A stretch of DNA of 64,000 nt from Phascolarctobacterium faecium DSM 14760 (GCF_003269275.1 NZ_QLTS01000002.1:90018-154017), one strand, 5' to 3'. Positions 16,369 through 25,741 are shown, numbered from the stretch's first letter. Numbers and translations are program-made. Notes: a model not told the origin generated them from the letters alone.

Positions 16369-17589
16369 TTACCAGGCTGCAGGCAGCAGGCCAAACAACC
16401 CTAAAACAGCATACAAAGCAGCACCGCAGAATAAAACGATCATTGACCACTGCACCCAGGCAGACGCTATCCAGCCGCATTGCCATGAAGGTTCCATATC
16501 ACCTGTTTTCCTTGCCGAACGCAGCATCAAAACAGGAAGCACGGACATAATGACACCGCCGAACGTACCAGCCAGATAAATAGCGTCGACAAAGCTTACC
16601 AAGCCGCTATACGCCAAAATAAACGGAGGAATAACCACACATGCCAAAACAAACAGCCTGGTCTTAACATCGTCCTCCGATTTAAAATTAAACTTATCCA
16701 CGATGTTGGTAAGAAAACTGCCGGCAACTGCCCAATAGGAAGTCATCATCGCAGCAAGAGCAAATAGATTGGCCGTAAAAAAGGCCCATTCCCCCAAAGC
16801 CTTGCCCCAGGCAATAGTTGCTACCTGCGTTACATTTTCCGGCCCCGTCAAAGAAAGTACTGCCAGCGGCACCAAAGCCAGCAAAACCATCGTCAATGAC
16901 ATTCCCGTAACAATAGCCGGCGCCAGCTTCTGCTGATCATGTGCCAAACCTCTTGCCAGTTCAGGAACGGCATACTGAGCGATATAACAAAAGATCGCAA
17001 CATTGAAAACCGGTATCGCATAAGTCCAGTTTGTAAAAATCGCATTGGACAAATCAGAGTTCTCAGCTAAAAAAGATGCTGCTATGATCACCGCCAGCAA
17101 CGCCATCATTCCAAAGCTGATAACTTTCTCAGCTACGCCGGTCGCTTTCAGGCCAAACCAGACTACAATAACAGCCGGAACAGAAAAAAGCAAACTGCCG
17201 ATCTGTGTAGAAAGACCGAACATCTCGCTTAAAATCCTGCCGCTGCCATTAGTATAAGCAATCAGGCAGCCAATGGTATTTGCCGCCACTGAGATAAAGA
17301 CAAGCCAGGCTCCCAGCTCGCCCACATATTTTTTAGCAAGTCCCGGCAGCTGCATGACCTTTCTGGTCCTTAACGTAGTTTCAGCCACATACAGCATTGA
17401 CGCCGTCGTAAAAAATCCTGCTATGATCAGCCACAGCATCAATACCGGCCAGCCGGCTTTTCTGGCCGAATAGGCCAGTCCTAAAATGCCGGACCCGATG
17501 TTAGCGCCGACAATGATCATGGCAGCTTCCCAAAAGGTAAGTTTGTGGACCTTGAGCGCACCCTCAACAATATTATTTTCTGATTTCAC
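16369..17589 (-). CDS. Amino acid permease, HAAAP (Tyr/Trp/Ser permease) family (406 aa)
   Basis: Inner-membrane amino acid/proton symporter of the hydroxy and aromatic amino acid permease family. There are about 11 hydrophobic helices. The first re-entrant motif IIVGANIGSGILGLAYSARK near residue 22 is typical. Further features are NTIGCLIAYTNGSGRILSEM and the loop FCYIAQYAVPELARG. It starts at a GTG (17589) after GAGGGGGCGAAAATA. It is first in a two-gene unit with the amidase at 15462-16355. The pairing suggests uptake of an amide or amino-acid derivative that is then hydrolysed. This is inference. Confidence 0.85.
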   Translation of the reverse strand: MKSENNIVEGALKVHKLTFWEAAMIIVGANIGSGILGLAYSARKAGWPVLMLWLIIAGFFTTASMLYVAETTLRTRKVMQLPGLAKKYVGELGAWLVFISVAANTIGCLIAYTNGSGRILSEMFGLSTQIGSLLFSVPAVIVVWFGLKATGVAEKVISFGMMALLAVIIAASFLAENSDLSNAIFTNWTYAIPVFNVAIFCYIAQYAVPELARGLAHDQQKLAPAIVTGMSLTMVLLALVPLAVLSLTGPENVTQVATIAWGKALGEWAFFTANLFALAAMMTSYWAVAGSFLTNIVDKFNFKSEDDVKTRLFVLACVVIPPFILAYSGLVSFVDAIYLAGTFGGVIMSVLPVLMLRSARKTGDMEPSWQCGWIASAWVQWSMIVLFCGAALYAVLGLFGLLPAAW

Positions 17590-17770
17590 TATTTTCGCCC
17601 CCTCAAGCTTAACAAAGTTATGTTTTCATTGTATTACTAACTTCCAAATATTCAACTATTTCTTCATAAAAAGCCACTTTAAATTTTTTTCTATTCATTT
17701 TCTGATAAGTTTATTACACAGAAACAGCGTATTTAAACCAGAAAAACTTTTAAAACTTTATCCAGACATA

Positions 17771-17805
17771 GAAAAAGAGCCTTCGAGAAAAATCTCGAAG
17801 GCTCT
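17771..17805 (-). terminator. Terminator after tRNA-Ser(GCU)
   Basis: 13-bp stem AGAGCCTTCGAGA, loop AAAA, then a T run on the minus strand. Confidence 0.85.
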
Positions 17806-17819
17806 GAAACTTTTAATAG

Positions 17820-17910
17820 TGGCGGAGTGGGTGGGATTCGAACCCACGCACGAGTCACCCCGTCTAACGATTTAGCAAACCGTCCTCTTCAGCCACTTGA
17901 GTACCACTCC
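17820..17910 (-). tRNA. tRNA-Ser (anticodon GCU)
   Basis: Class II tRNA with long variable arm, 91 nt. Acceptor GGAGTGG/CCACTCC (17904-17910 and 17824-17830), anticodon loop TTTGCTAAA, T-loop GGTTCGAATCC, and encoded CCA at 17820-17822. Confidence 0.95.
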
Positions 17911-18010
17911 GTTTGACTTACTTGGATAGTATACACTATCCTGATATTTTTTTCAAGAGTACCAACGCAAATATTTATTACGAGGCCCCTACAACGCTGT
18001 TGTAAAAATA

Positions 18011-18098
18011 TGGCGGAGAGGGTGGGATTCGAACCCACGGAGGCTTGCACCTCGCTGGTTTTCAAGACCAGAGCCTTAAACCACTCGACCACCTCTCC
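18011..18098 (-). tRNA. tRNA-Ser (anticodon UGA)
   Basis: Class II tRNA, 88 nt. Acceptor GGAGAGG/CCTCTCC, anticodon loop CTTGAAA, T-loop GGTTCGAATCC, encoded CCA at 18011-18013. Confidence 0.95.
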
Positions 18099-18194
18099 GT
18101 GCTATTTTGATATTATACGGCAAATATGCCTTCTCGTCAAGTTCCAACAAATACCTCTTGAATGCCGTAGACTGCACAGCACACCCGAAAACAA

Positions 18195-18227
18195 AAACCG
18201 CCGTCAAAACCGACGGCGGTTTGTTTT
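18195..18227 (-). terminator. Terminator of the PFOR gene
   Basis: 11-bp stem AAACCGCCGTC / GACGGCGGTTT just after the PFOR stop, with A/T flanks. Confidence 0.85.
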
Positions 18228-18242
18228 TTATTACAGCAGGGC

Positions 18243-21200
18243 TTATGCTTTGCCAGCCAAACGTTTATAGTTATTCAAACGTTCTTTAGCATCCTGTTCA
18301 GTTTTGGCGAACAGTGCTTCAGCTGTTTCAGGATACTGTTTGAGCAGGGAAGAATAACGAACTTCGCCCAAAAGGAACTCTCTGAAATCAGCAGTAGGCT
18401 CTTTAGAATCCAATACGAAAGGATTCTCACCTTTTTCTTTCAAAGCAGGATTATAACGGTAGGTTGCCCAATAACCGCAGTCTACAGCAAGTTTAGCTTC
18501 CAGCTGGCTGCAGCCCATACCCGCTTTCAATCCGTGGTTGATACACGGAGCATAAGCAATGATAAGGGACGGTCCGTCATAAGCTTCCGCTTCTGCAATC
18601 GCCTTCAAAGTTTGATTCTTATCGGCACCCATAGAAATCTGGGCCACATAAACATAACCATAGCTCATGGCCATCATGCCCAGATCTTTTTTCTTGGTCT
18701 TTTTGCCGCTGGCAGCAAATTTGGCAATAGCTGCAGCCGGTGTGGCTTTGGACGATTGACCACCGGTATTTGAATAAACTTCGGTATCAAAAACCATAAC
18801 GTTAACGTTTTCACCCGAAGCCAGAACATGATCCAGACCGCCGTAACCGATGTCATAAGCCCAGCCGTCGCCGCCAAAGATCCAATGACTGCGTTTGACA
18901 AAGAATTGTTTTTCTTTATACAGAGCTGCGCATTTATCGCATTGGTCCTGATATTTTTCCAAAACGGCCGTCAATGCTTCCGCACGTTCACGAGTGCCTT
19001 CGCTGACGTCCATATTATCGAGCCAATCCTGCATTGCTGCTTTCAGATCAGCCGGAATCTCGGCAGCCAAAACTGCTTTTACCATTTCAGCAACACGCTC
19101 GCGGGATTGTTTTACACCCAGGTACATACCCAAACCATATTCGGCATTATCCTCAAAAAGAGAATTTGCCCAGCTGGGACCATGGCCTTTGCTGTTAGTA
19201 GTATACGGCATGGAAGGCGCACTGGCCCCCCAGATAGAGGAACAGCCCGTAGCGTTGGCGATCATCATGCGGTCACCAACAAGCTGTGTAACCAGTTTGG
19301 CATACGGAGTTTCGCCGCAGCCGGCACAGGCGCCGGAGAACTCAAGCAAGGGCTGTTCAAACTGAACGCCTTTGACAGTATTTTTGTTCATCGGATTAGG
19401 TTTGGCCGTAACCTGATGGGCAGTATAATCCCAATGAGCAGTTTTGGCCAATTGACTTTCCAGAGGTTTCATAACCAGAGCTTTTTCTTTAGCCGGGCAA
19501 ACCTGCGCGCAGTTGCCGCAGCCGGTGCAATCCAGCGGTGAAATAGCCATATGGAATTTAAGTTCTTTAGCTCCGATGGCATCTTTGTATTCCAGTCCCT
19601 GCGGAGCGTTGGCAGCTTCTGCTTCTGTCATCAGAACAGGACGGATGACTGCATGCGGGCAAACGAAGGAACATTGGTTGCACTGAATACATTTATCCAT
19701 TTGCCATTCCGGTACATTGATCGCGATACCGCGTTTTTCGTAAGCGGAAGTGCCGCTGGGGAAAGTACCGTCGACATTTTTATTAAAGGTGCTGACAGGC
19801 AGGTTATCGCCTTCCAGACGATTGACTGGAGTCAGTATATTATCGATAAATTCGTTGCCGGTAACTGCGATATTGGCGTCACCAGCAGCATCAGCCCAGG
19901 CTGCAGGTACATCGATCTTCACAATAGCATCTACACCGCGGTCGATAGCCGCATAGTTCATGTCAAGAATAGCCTGGCCTTTCAGTCCGTAGGAATGATC
20001 GACAGCTTCTTTCAGATACTTGACGGCATCAGCCAAAGGAATAATATCCGCCAGTTTGAAGAAGGCTGACTGCATGATCATATTGATACGTCCGCCCAAA
20101 CCGATTTCCTGAGCGATCTTCACCGCGTCGATAGTATAGAAATTAACAGCATTTTTAGCAATGTAGCGTTTGATATTGCCCGGCAGATGCGTTTCCAGCT
20201 CTTCCATAGACCAGTTGCAGTTCAAAAGGAAGGTACCGCCTTTTTTCAGGCCTGCGGTAACATCATATTTGTCTACATAAGACTGATTATGTACGGCTAC
20301 AAAGTCTGCAAAAGTGATCAGATACGGAGCGCGGATCGGCTCATGCCCGAAGCGCAGATGCGAGACAGTGATACCACCGGATTTTTTAGAATCGTAGGAG
20401 AAGTAACCCTGCGCATACATATCCGTATGGTCGCCGATAATCTTGATCGCGCTTTTGTTGGCGCCGACAGTGCCGTCACTGCCCAGGCCCCAGAATTTAC
20501 AGCTTTTGGTAGAGGCAGGAGTAGTATCCAGCGAGGTAGTTACCGCCAAAGAGGTATTGGTAACATCGTCAACGATGCCTACAGTGAAATTATTTTTCGG
20601 TTCTGCTGCAGTAAGATTTTCAAAAACCGCCAGCACTTCAGACGGAGTCAGCTCTTTACTGCCCAGGCCATAACGGCCGCCGATGATGAGCGGTGAAATC
20701 TCTGCTTCGTAGAAAGCGCCGCGCACATCCATGTATAACGGTTCGCCAAAGGAACCGGGTTCTTTGGTGCGGTCCATAACAGCAATACGTTTAACTGTTT
20801 TAGGAACAGCAGCCATAAAATGTTTGATCGAGAACGGACGATACAGATGCACAGCCAGAAGGCCGACCTTCCTGCCTTCAGCGTTGAGTTTTTCGACAAC
20901 AGTCTGGATCGTTTCGCAGGCACTGCCCATAGCGATGATGATTTCTTCCGCATCCGGAGCACCATAATAGTTGAACAGACCATATTTACGTCCAGTCAGC
21001 TTGTTGATCTCGTTCATATATTCTTCAACGATACCGGGCAAAGCTTCATAGTAAGAGTTTACAGCTTCACGGGTCTGGAAATAGATATCAGGATTTTGAG
21101 CAGTGCCGCGAACGACTGGATTATCGGGATTGAGCCCGCGATTACGGAAAGCAGTGACCGCATCATAATCGATCAGTTTAGCCAGATCATCATAAGCCAG

Positions 21201-21752
21201 AGTTTCTATTTTCTGAATTTCGTGGGAAGTACGGAAACCGTCAAAGAAGTTAATAAAAGGAACACGACCTTTGATAGCAGACAAATGAGCCACTGCCGAC
21301 AGATCCATAACTTCCTGTACTCCGCTTTCAGCAAGCAGCGCAAAACCTGTCTGGCGTGTAGCCATAACGTCCTGGTGGTCGCCGAAAATAGACAGTGAGC
21401 TGGCAGCTAAAGCACGGGCAGAAACATGGAACACGCCCGGCAGCAGTTCGCCTGCCATTTTGTACATATTAGGAATCATCAGAAGGAGACCTTGCGAAGC
21501 AGTGTAGGTTGTTGTTAAAGCACCGGACTGCAAAGAACCGTGTACGGCACCGGCAGCACCAGCTTCAGATTGCATTTCCAATACTTTTACAGTTTGACCA
21601 AAAACATTTTTCTGACCTTGAGCAGCCCATTCGTCTACAACTTCGGCCATGGTAGAGGACGGGGTAATAGGGTAGATAGCTGCGACATCGGTGAACGCAT
21701 AAGATATATACGCCGCTGCCGTATTACCGTCCATAGTTTTCATTTTTGTCAT
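18243..21752 (-). CDS. nifJ: Pyruvate:ferredoxin (flavodoxin) oxidoreductase (1169 aa)
   Basis: Single-chain PFOR: pyruvate + CoA to acetyl-CoA + CO2 with reduced ferredoxin. Domain I has YPITPSSTMAEVVDEWAAQG, and TYTASQGLLLMIPNMYK follows. The CoA and gamma-like domains are in the middle (FWGLGSDGTVGANKSAIKII). Two ferredoxin clusters are near residues 690-760 (CIQCNQCSFVCPHA and CTGCGNCAQVCPAKE). The TPP domain supplies further cluster Cys (SGACAGCGETPYAKL near residue 818) and GGDGWAYDIGYGGLDHVLAS. Length is as expected. ATG 21752 follows AAGGGGATCAA; ATG 21743 is also possible. It is monocistronic with a strong promoter, long leader and terminator, as for a central fermentative enzyme. 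Confidence 0.96.
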   Translation of the reverse strand: MTKMKTMDGNTAAAYISYAFTDVAAIYPITPSSTMAEVVDEWAAQGQKNVFGQTVKVLEMQSEAGAAGAVHGSLQSGALTTTYTASQGLLLMIPNMYKMAGELLPGVFHVSARALAASSLSIFGDHQDVMATRQTGFALLAESGVQEVMDLSAVAHLSAIKGRVPFINFFDGFRTSHEIQKIETLAYDDLAKLIDYDAVTAFRNRGLNPDNPVVRGTAQNPDIYFQTREAVNSYYEALPGIVEEYMNEINKLTGRKYGLFNYYGAPDAEEIIIAMGSACETIQTVVEKLNAEGRKVGLLAVHLYRPFSIKHFMAAVPKTVKRIAVMDRTKEPGSFGEPLYMDVRGAFYEAEISPLIIGGRYGLGSKELTPSEVLAVFENLTAAEPKNNFTVGIVDDVTNTSLAVTTSLDTTPASTKSCKFWGLGSDGTVGANKSAIKIIGDHTDMYAQGYFSYDSKKSGGITVSHLRFGHEPIRAPYLITFADFVAVHNQSYVDKYDVTAGLKKGGTFLLNCNWSMEELETHLPGNIKRYIAKNAVNFYTIDAVKIAQEIGLGGRINMIMQSAFFKLADIIPLADAVKYLKEAVDHSYGLKGQAILDMNYAAIDRGVDAIVKIDVPAAWADAAGDANIAVTGNEFIDNILTPVNRLEGDNLPVSTFNKNVDGTFPSGTSAYEKRGIAINVPEWQMDKCIQCNQCSFVCPHAVIRPVLMTEAEAANAPQGLEYKDAIGAKELKFHMAISPLDCTGCGNCAQVCPAKEKALVMKPLESQLAKTAHWDYTAHQVTAKPNPMNKNTVKGVQFEQPLLEFSGACAGCGETPYAKLVTQLVGDRMMIANATGCSSIWGASAPSMPYTTNSKGHGPSWANSLFEDNAEYGLGMYLGVKQSRERVAEMVKAVLAAEIPADLKAAMQDWLDNMDVSEGTRERAEALTAVLEKYQDQCDKCAALYKEKQFFVKRSHWIFGGDGWAYDIGYGGLDHVLASGENVNVMVFDTEVYSNTGGQSSKATPAAAIAKFAASGKKTKKKDLGMMAMSYGYVYVAQISMGADKNQTLKAIAEAEAYDGPSLIIAYAPCINHGLKAGMGCSQLEAKLAVDCGYWATYRYNPALKEKGENPFVLDSKEPTADFREFLLGEVRYSSLLKQYPETAEALFAKTEQDAKERLNNYKRLAGKA

Positions 21753-21791
21753 TTGATCCCCTTCTTTCTTTTAATTAGAGTACAAGATATG

Positions 21792-21812
21792 GGAACCGGC
21801 CTTATCGGTTCC
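21792..21812 (-). promoter_or_regulatory. Hairpin in the PFOR leader
   Basis: 7-bp inverted repeat GGAACCG / CGGTTCC with a 7-nt loop, in the transcribed leader of PFOR about 40 nt before the ATG. No T run follows, so it is not a terminator. Role unknown. Confidence 0.4.
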
Positions 21813-21868
21813 AGTGATACGCAAAATAAATGTGCGGCAAGACATAGTTCACCCTTGCTCACACAATT

Positions 21869-21897
21869 AGTATACACTATTTAATTACTTTTGTAAA
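21869..21897 (-). promoter_or_regulatory. Promoter of PFOR
   Basis: Minus strand: -35 TTTACA (21892-21897), 17-bp spacer, -10 TATACT (21869-21874). The leader is about 110 nt. Confidence 0.75.
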
Positions 21898-22003
21898 TTT
21901 CCTTCGCATGTATACATGTGAATATTATGCAAGTATTTTGTAAATTTTTAAAACTACTCAATTTATTGACAAATGCTATAATAATGCTACGGAGGTGTTG
22001 AAT

Positions 22004-22510
22004 TTGCAGACGATTGTTAACTACATTGCAAATGCTCTTCAAGCCCGTATTCCCAGGATTAAAATAGATACAGCCAATGACGCTGCCACAGCTCACTTGA
22101 CTATACCAAACAAACACGGCGGAAAACCTATCAACATCTTAGCCAAAGCTCACGCAGGCATCGTGGTCGTTTTTAATAAAACTCCACGACTTTTTGACCA
22201 GGATGCCAAAGGCATTGACAAGCTTGCCTTTGATATCAGCGAATATCTGAAAGGACGCAGTGTTTATCTTGATCTGCTGAAAAGTGACGGCAGTGACAGC
22301 GGCAAAGACTGTATCGCTAATTCTATCGAAGTACAGGCGGAAAACTTTACTATTCTGACAAATCTTATTACCCGCAAGGGGCTTTTAGACAGCACAGAAT
22401 TAGAAAAAGCTTTACAAGAGGGCGACATTGTACGGGTCAATTATTGGGACCCGCGCAAAAATTACGGCTATAGGCTTGACGGCGATCATCTCGCCAAAAT
22501 AGCCTTATGA
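22004..22510 (+). CDS. Unknown cytoplasmic protein (168 aa)
   Basis: I do not recognise a family. There is no signal peptide or membrane segment. The N-terminal part is helical then strand-rich (IDTANDAATAHLTIP, HAGIVVVFNKTPRLFD). The C-terminal part is LEKALQEGDIVRVNYWDPRK. The start is read as TTG 22004, 6 nt after GGAGGTG (21991-21997); a GTG inside that ribosome-binding site is unlikely. An extended -10 TGCTATAAT ends at 21982. A terminator follows at once, and codon use looks normal. Divergent from PFOR. Confidence 0.6.
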   Translation: MQTIVNYIANALQARIPRIKIDTANDAATAHLTIPNKHGGKPINILAKAHAGIVVVFNKTPRLFDQDAKGIDKLAFDISEYLKGRSVYLDLLKSDGSDSGKDCIANSIEVQAENFTILTNLITRKGLLDSTELEKALQEGDIVRVNYWDPRKNYGYRLDGDHLAKIAL

Positions 22511-22516
22511 CCAAAT

Positions 22517-22550
22517 AAAAGAAGAGCTGCTTTGGCAGCTCTTCTTTTAT
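22517..22550. terminator. Bidirectional terminator
   Basis: 14-bp stem AAAAGAAGAGCTGC, loop TTTG, T run on each strand, between genes ending at 22510 (plus) and 22570 (minus). Confidence 0.9.
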
Positions 22551-22569
22551 TTTTAACATCTGCTGATTT

Positions 22570-23775
22570 TCAGGCAACAAAGGAAGACAAGACAGAAGCC
22601 TTGGTGATAATACCACGGAATACTTTTTCTTCATCAACCACGGCCAGCGGAAAGGCAGCATTAGCTGCCAAAGGCACTATATCAGCAACGGGAGCGTCCA
22701 GATCGTTGACCTGGAGCACATCGCGTATGATCGCTTCGCTGAAAGTCTTTTTCCCGTCACGGACAGCCAAAGCTCCCTCCAGGGTAACGATACCGATGAA
22801 GTTCATATGATCTCCGACCACATAAGCGCTGGACACGCCGTTGGCGCGCATACTGGTAAGCGCCGTATTGGCACCGTCGCTGTCTTTAACGATACAGCTG
22901 GGCGTAGACATAATATTACGCACGCAAAAGACCTTACTGGTATTGACATTATGGATAAATTTCTTAACATAATCATCTGCAGGGTTTGCAAGCATCTGTT
23001 CCGGCGTATCGATCTGCACCATTCTGCCGTCGCGCAGGATACCTACTCTGTTACCAAGCTTAAAGGCTTCGTTGATATCATGGGTAATAAAAACAATTGT
23101 TTTACCCATGCGTTCCTGGATCCGCAGCAGCTCAAACTGCAGATCGTTTTTGACTAGAGGATCAAGCGCCGAAAAAGCTTCATCCATCAGAAGTATATCA
23201 GGATCATTAGCAAGCGCCCTGGCTATACCTACACGCTGTTTCATCCCGCCTGACAAGCTGCTGAGTTTTTCGTGCTCATAACCCGTCAGTCCGACCATAT
23301 TGATCATTTCCATAGCCTTATTTTCACGTTCTTCTTTGCCGACACCGCGTACTTCTAAGCCATAGGCCACGTTACCCAGTACATCGCGATGGCTCAAAAG
23401 CCCGCCGTTTTGAAAGACCATGGAAACCTTCGTACGCCTCAGCTCCTGCAACTGTTTTTCATTATATTTGGTAATGTCCTCACCATCGATCAGAATTTCG
23501 CCCTTTGTCGGCTTATGCAGCATATTAAGGCAGCGTACGATAGTTGATTTACCACTGCCTGATAAACCGATAAGTACAAAAAGCTCACCTCTTTTGACGC
23601 TGAAGGAAACATCGCTGATCGCAGCCATGATACCTGTCGTTTCCATAACGTCCATCCGGCTGGCTCCAAGCTCCAACAGCTTGAAGGCAGCTTTTCTTTC
23701 ATCCAGGAAGTCATAGGGACCAAACAATTTATATAAGTTTTTCACTTCTAAAACCGTATCTTTTTCCTGCATCAT
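22570..23775 (-). CDS. opuAA: Glycine betaine/proline ABC transporter ATPase with CBS domains (401 aa)
   Basis: Energy-coupling subunit of an OpuA/ProU-type osmoprotectant importer. Walker A is GLSGSGKSTIV near residue 72, with N-terminal LYKLFGPYDFLDERKAAF typical of ProV/OpuAA. The signature is LSGGMKQRVGIARAL and Walker B is ILLMDEAFSALDP. Residues about 280-400 hold two CBS repeats (IMSTPSCIVKDSDGANTALT, and IIRDVLQVNDLDAPVADIV), which in OpuA sense ionic strength or, in some homologs, c-di-AMP. ATG 23775 overlaps the permease stop by 4 nt, showing translational coupling. It is last in the binding protein-permease-ATPase operon. Confidence 0.93.
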   Translation of the reverse strand: MMQEKDTVLEVKNLYKLFGPYDFLDERKAAFKLLELGASRMDVMETTGIMAAISDVSFSVKRGELFVLIGLSGSGKSTIVRCLNMLHKPTKGEILIDGEDITKYNEKQLQELRRTKVSMVFQNGGLLSHRDVLGNVAYGLEVRGVGKEERENKAMEMINMVGLTGYEHEKLSSLSGGMKQRVGIARALANDPDILLMDEAFSALDPLVKNDLQFELLRIQERMGKTIVFITHDINEAFKLGNRVGILRDGRMVQIDTPEQMLANPADDYVKKFIHNVNTSKVFCVRNIMSTPSCIVKDSDGANTALTSMRANGVSSAYVVGDHMNFIGIVTLEGALAVRDGKKTFSEAIIRDVLQVNDLDAPVADIVPLAANAAFPLAVVDEEKVFRGIITKASVLSSFVA

Positions 23776-24629
23776 TTACCCTCCTTCTGCACCAGGCTCT
23801 GTGTCAGACGATCAATAATGATCGCAATAATAACAATGGCGAAACCGGCGATAATGCCGCGTCCGGATTCCATACGGTTAATAGCGATCAAAACTTCCAT
23901 ACCAAGTCCGTTCGCACCGATCATGGCACAGGTAACTACCATCGCCACCGCCATCATCATCGTCTGGTTGATACCGGTCATGATCGTTGGCAGCGCCTGA
24001 GGTATCTGCACCTTAAACAAAGTCTGCCAGCTGGAGGAACCAAACGAGCGGGAGGCCTCAACAACCTCCTGATCGACCTGGCGGATACCGTGACTGGTCA
24101 GCCTGATAACAGGCACCACAGCATAAACTACTGTTGCCAGAACCGCCGGCACCTTTCCTGGTCCCAGCAGCATAACTGCCGGTATCATATAAACAAAGGT
24201 CGGCATCGTCTGCATCGCGTCCAGTATCGGCCGCACGATCGTATCAGCGCCGCGTACCGCCGCCAGAGCGATCCCGATCGGCAAACCTATCAGCAATGAA
24301 AAAATTACTGCCGTGATCACGATAGCTAAAGTTTCATTCATCATATGCCAATACCCGCAGGCACCGATCATAAACAGCAGGCCGCCGTAAATGACACCGT
24401 TTCTGTAGCTGTTCATCAGTTTTTTTGTGGCAAAAACTACCAGCAGAATCATCAGCCACCAGGGAATCATATCCAGTGCGCCGTTGATGCCGTTAATAAA
24501 AATACTGAGCATCTTTTTGGCGGCAACAAAAACCTCGCCGTAATTAATATTGATATAACGTACAAATTCATCTATCGGTTCTGCTATATTCAGATTGATA
24601 TTAGGAAAATTCAACAAACAACTTGTCAT
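23772..24629 (-). CDS. opuAB: Glycine betaine ABC transporter permease (285 aa)
   Basis: Membrane subunit of the OpuA/ProW type. It has about six to seven hydrophobic helices and the EAA-type loop VVEASRSFGSSSWQTLFKVQ followed by IPQALPTIMTGINQ. It is preceded by PTFVYMIPAVMLLGPGKVPA, typical of ProW. The N-terminal IDEFVRYININYGEVFVAAK is also family-like. The start has AAGGGGGCGGGCGT upstream. It lies 12 nt after the binding-protein gene. There is no fused binding domain, so the transporter needs the separate lipoprotein. Confidence 0.93.
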   Translation of the reverse strand: MTSCLLNFPNINLNIAEPIDEFVRYININYGEVFVAAKKMLSIFINGINGALDMIPWWLMILLVVFATKKLMNSYRNGVIYGGLLFMIGACGYWHMMNETLAIVITAVIFSLLIGLPIGIALAAVRGADTIVRPILDAMQTMPTFVYMIPAVMLLGPGKVPAVLATVVYAVVPVIRLTSHGIRQVDQEVVEASRSFGSSSWQTLFKVQIPQALPTIMTGINQTMMMAVAMVVTCAMIGANGLGMEVLIAINRMESGRGIIAGFAIVIIAIIIDRLTQSLVQKEGK

Positions 24630-24641
24630 ACGCCCGCCCCC

Positions 24642-25631
24642 TTACTGTTCTTTTAACGCAGCCCGCATGGTCTGGGCCTTATCGGGCGGCAGCCATTGCG
24701 TAAGCAGATTATCATGTTTTTGTAAAAACCAACGGGCCGCCTGGTCATAAGTCGCCTTATTATCGGCAATATAAGCGAGAGCTTCCGCTGTTAAAGCACT
24801 GGAAGTATGATACTTTTTCAGGAACTCTGTAAACTCAGGCTGCCGTTTTGGAAAACGGCTGTTAGCCGATACCATGACAACTACTGATGGCGCAGCTGTT
24901 TCACCTGCTTCAAACCCGGCCTGATTATACGGCGCGTCTTCTAAAAGCACCAGATCCAGCTTGCCGCTGATCCAGGTCGGTTCCCAATTATAGCCAACGA
25001 TCGGCAAACCTTTTTCGTAAGCCGTTACAAAAGCTGTGCTTAAGGTCGCCTCGCTGCCTGGACGGAAATACACATAATTTTTATCCAGCCCGTAGTGCTT
25101 ATACTTTTTAAACATTACTTCATCGACCGCCCAACCGGGGATGGCTCCGTAAATACGCCCTTTGGAAGGATTTTCTTCATCCACAAAAAGTTTACTGTAG
25201 CGGGCCAGATCAGAAACCTTGTGCAGATCAGGCGCCATCGGCGCAATGCCACGCTGGGGATCACCTTCGATCACATAACGCGGTACATACAGGCCCTGTT
25301 TATTATCATCGAAGTTGATTCCCAGATCGACTATCCCACCAGCGGCTTTATCAGCCTGATAGGTAGCAACGTTATCCGTCCAGAGCTCCATATTTACGTC
25401 CACATCACCGCGCACCAGCGCCGCTTCCATAATCGGCGTCGAGCCGTTCATCGTTTCTACTTTTAAACCATAAGCCTTTTCTGCAATCAAACCGGCTACC
25501 GCGTTATGAAACTTCACACTGTCCCAGCCGGCATCAGAAAAAACTACCGTTTTTTCATTATTGCTGCCGCAGCCTGCCAGCAGGCCTACAAACAAAACCA
25601 TACCCAACAGCTGCAGTATTTTTTTCTTCAT
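24642..25631 (-). CDS. opuAC: Glycine betaine-binding lipoprotein (329 aa)
   Basis: Substrate-binding protein of the OpuAC/ProX class. Residues 1-21 form a lipoprotein signal (lipobox LLAGCGS), so the Cys is lipid-anchored. The mature part has TVVFSDAGWDSVKFHNAVAG near the N-terminus, MELWTDNVATY, and YNWEPTWISGKLDLVLLEDA, the last matching the Trp-rich binding region of the family. I use ATG 25631, with GGGGGGAG upstream, rather than the TTG one codon earlier. It is first gene of the operon and its promoter faces the BusR-like gene. The ligand, glycine betaine or a related quaternary amine, is inferred from family. Confidence 0.9.
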   Translation of the reverse strand: MKKKILQLLGMVLFVGLLAGCGSNNEKTVVFSDAGWDSVKFHNAVAGLIAEKAYGLKVETMNGSTPIMEAALVRGDVDVNMELWTDNVATYQADKAAGGIVDLGINFDDNKQGLYVPRYVIEGDPQRGIAPMAPDLHKVSDLARYSKLFVDEENPSKGRIYGAIPGWAVDEVMFKKYKHYGLDKNYVYFRPGSEATLSTAFVTAYEKGLPIVGYNWEPTWISGKLDLVLLEDAPYNQAGFEAGETAAPSVVVMVSANSRFPKRQPEFTEFLKKYHTSSALTAEALAYIADNKATYDQAARWFLQKHDNLLTQWLPPDKAQTMRAALKEQ

Positions 25632-25696
25632 CAAAACTCCCCCCTTTTCAATCCGACAACTTTATGTTATTATTGAGTTGCTTCTATCTGTTTTTT

Positions 25697-25741
25697 AGTT
25701 TAACTTACTTATAAAAGCTTGTCAATTTACTTTAATTACTT
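25697..25741 (-). promoter_or_regulatory. Promoter of the betaine transporter operon with repeated TTACTT
   Basis: Minus strand: -35 TTGACA (25720-25725), 17-bp spacer, -10 TAAACT (25697-25702). On the plus strand TTACTT occurs at 25705-25710, 25727-25732 and 25736-25741. The first two are 22 bp (two helical turns) apart across the promoter. They are candidate operator half-sites for the divergent regulator. Confidence 0.6.

Noticed and set aside
17889-18270. Small reading frames near 17.9-18.3 kb on both strands
   Set aside because: They overlap the two tRNA-Ser genes and their flanks. No ribosome-binding site or family similarity.
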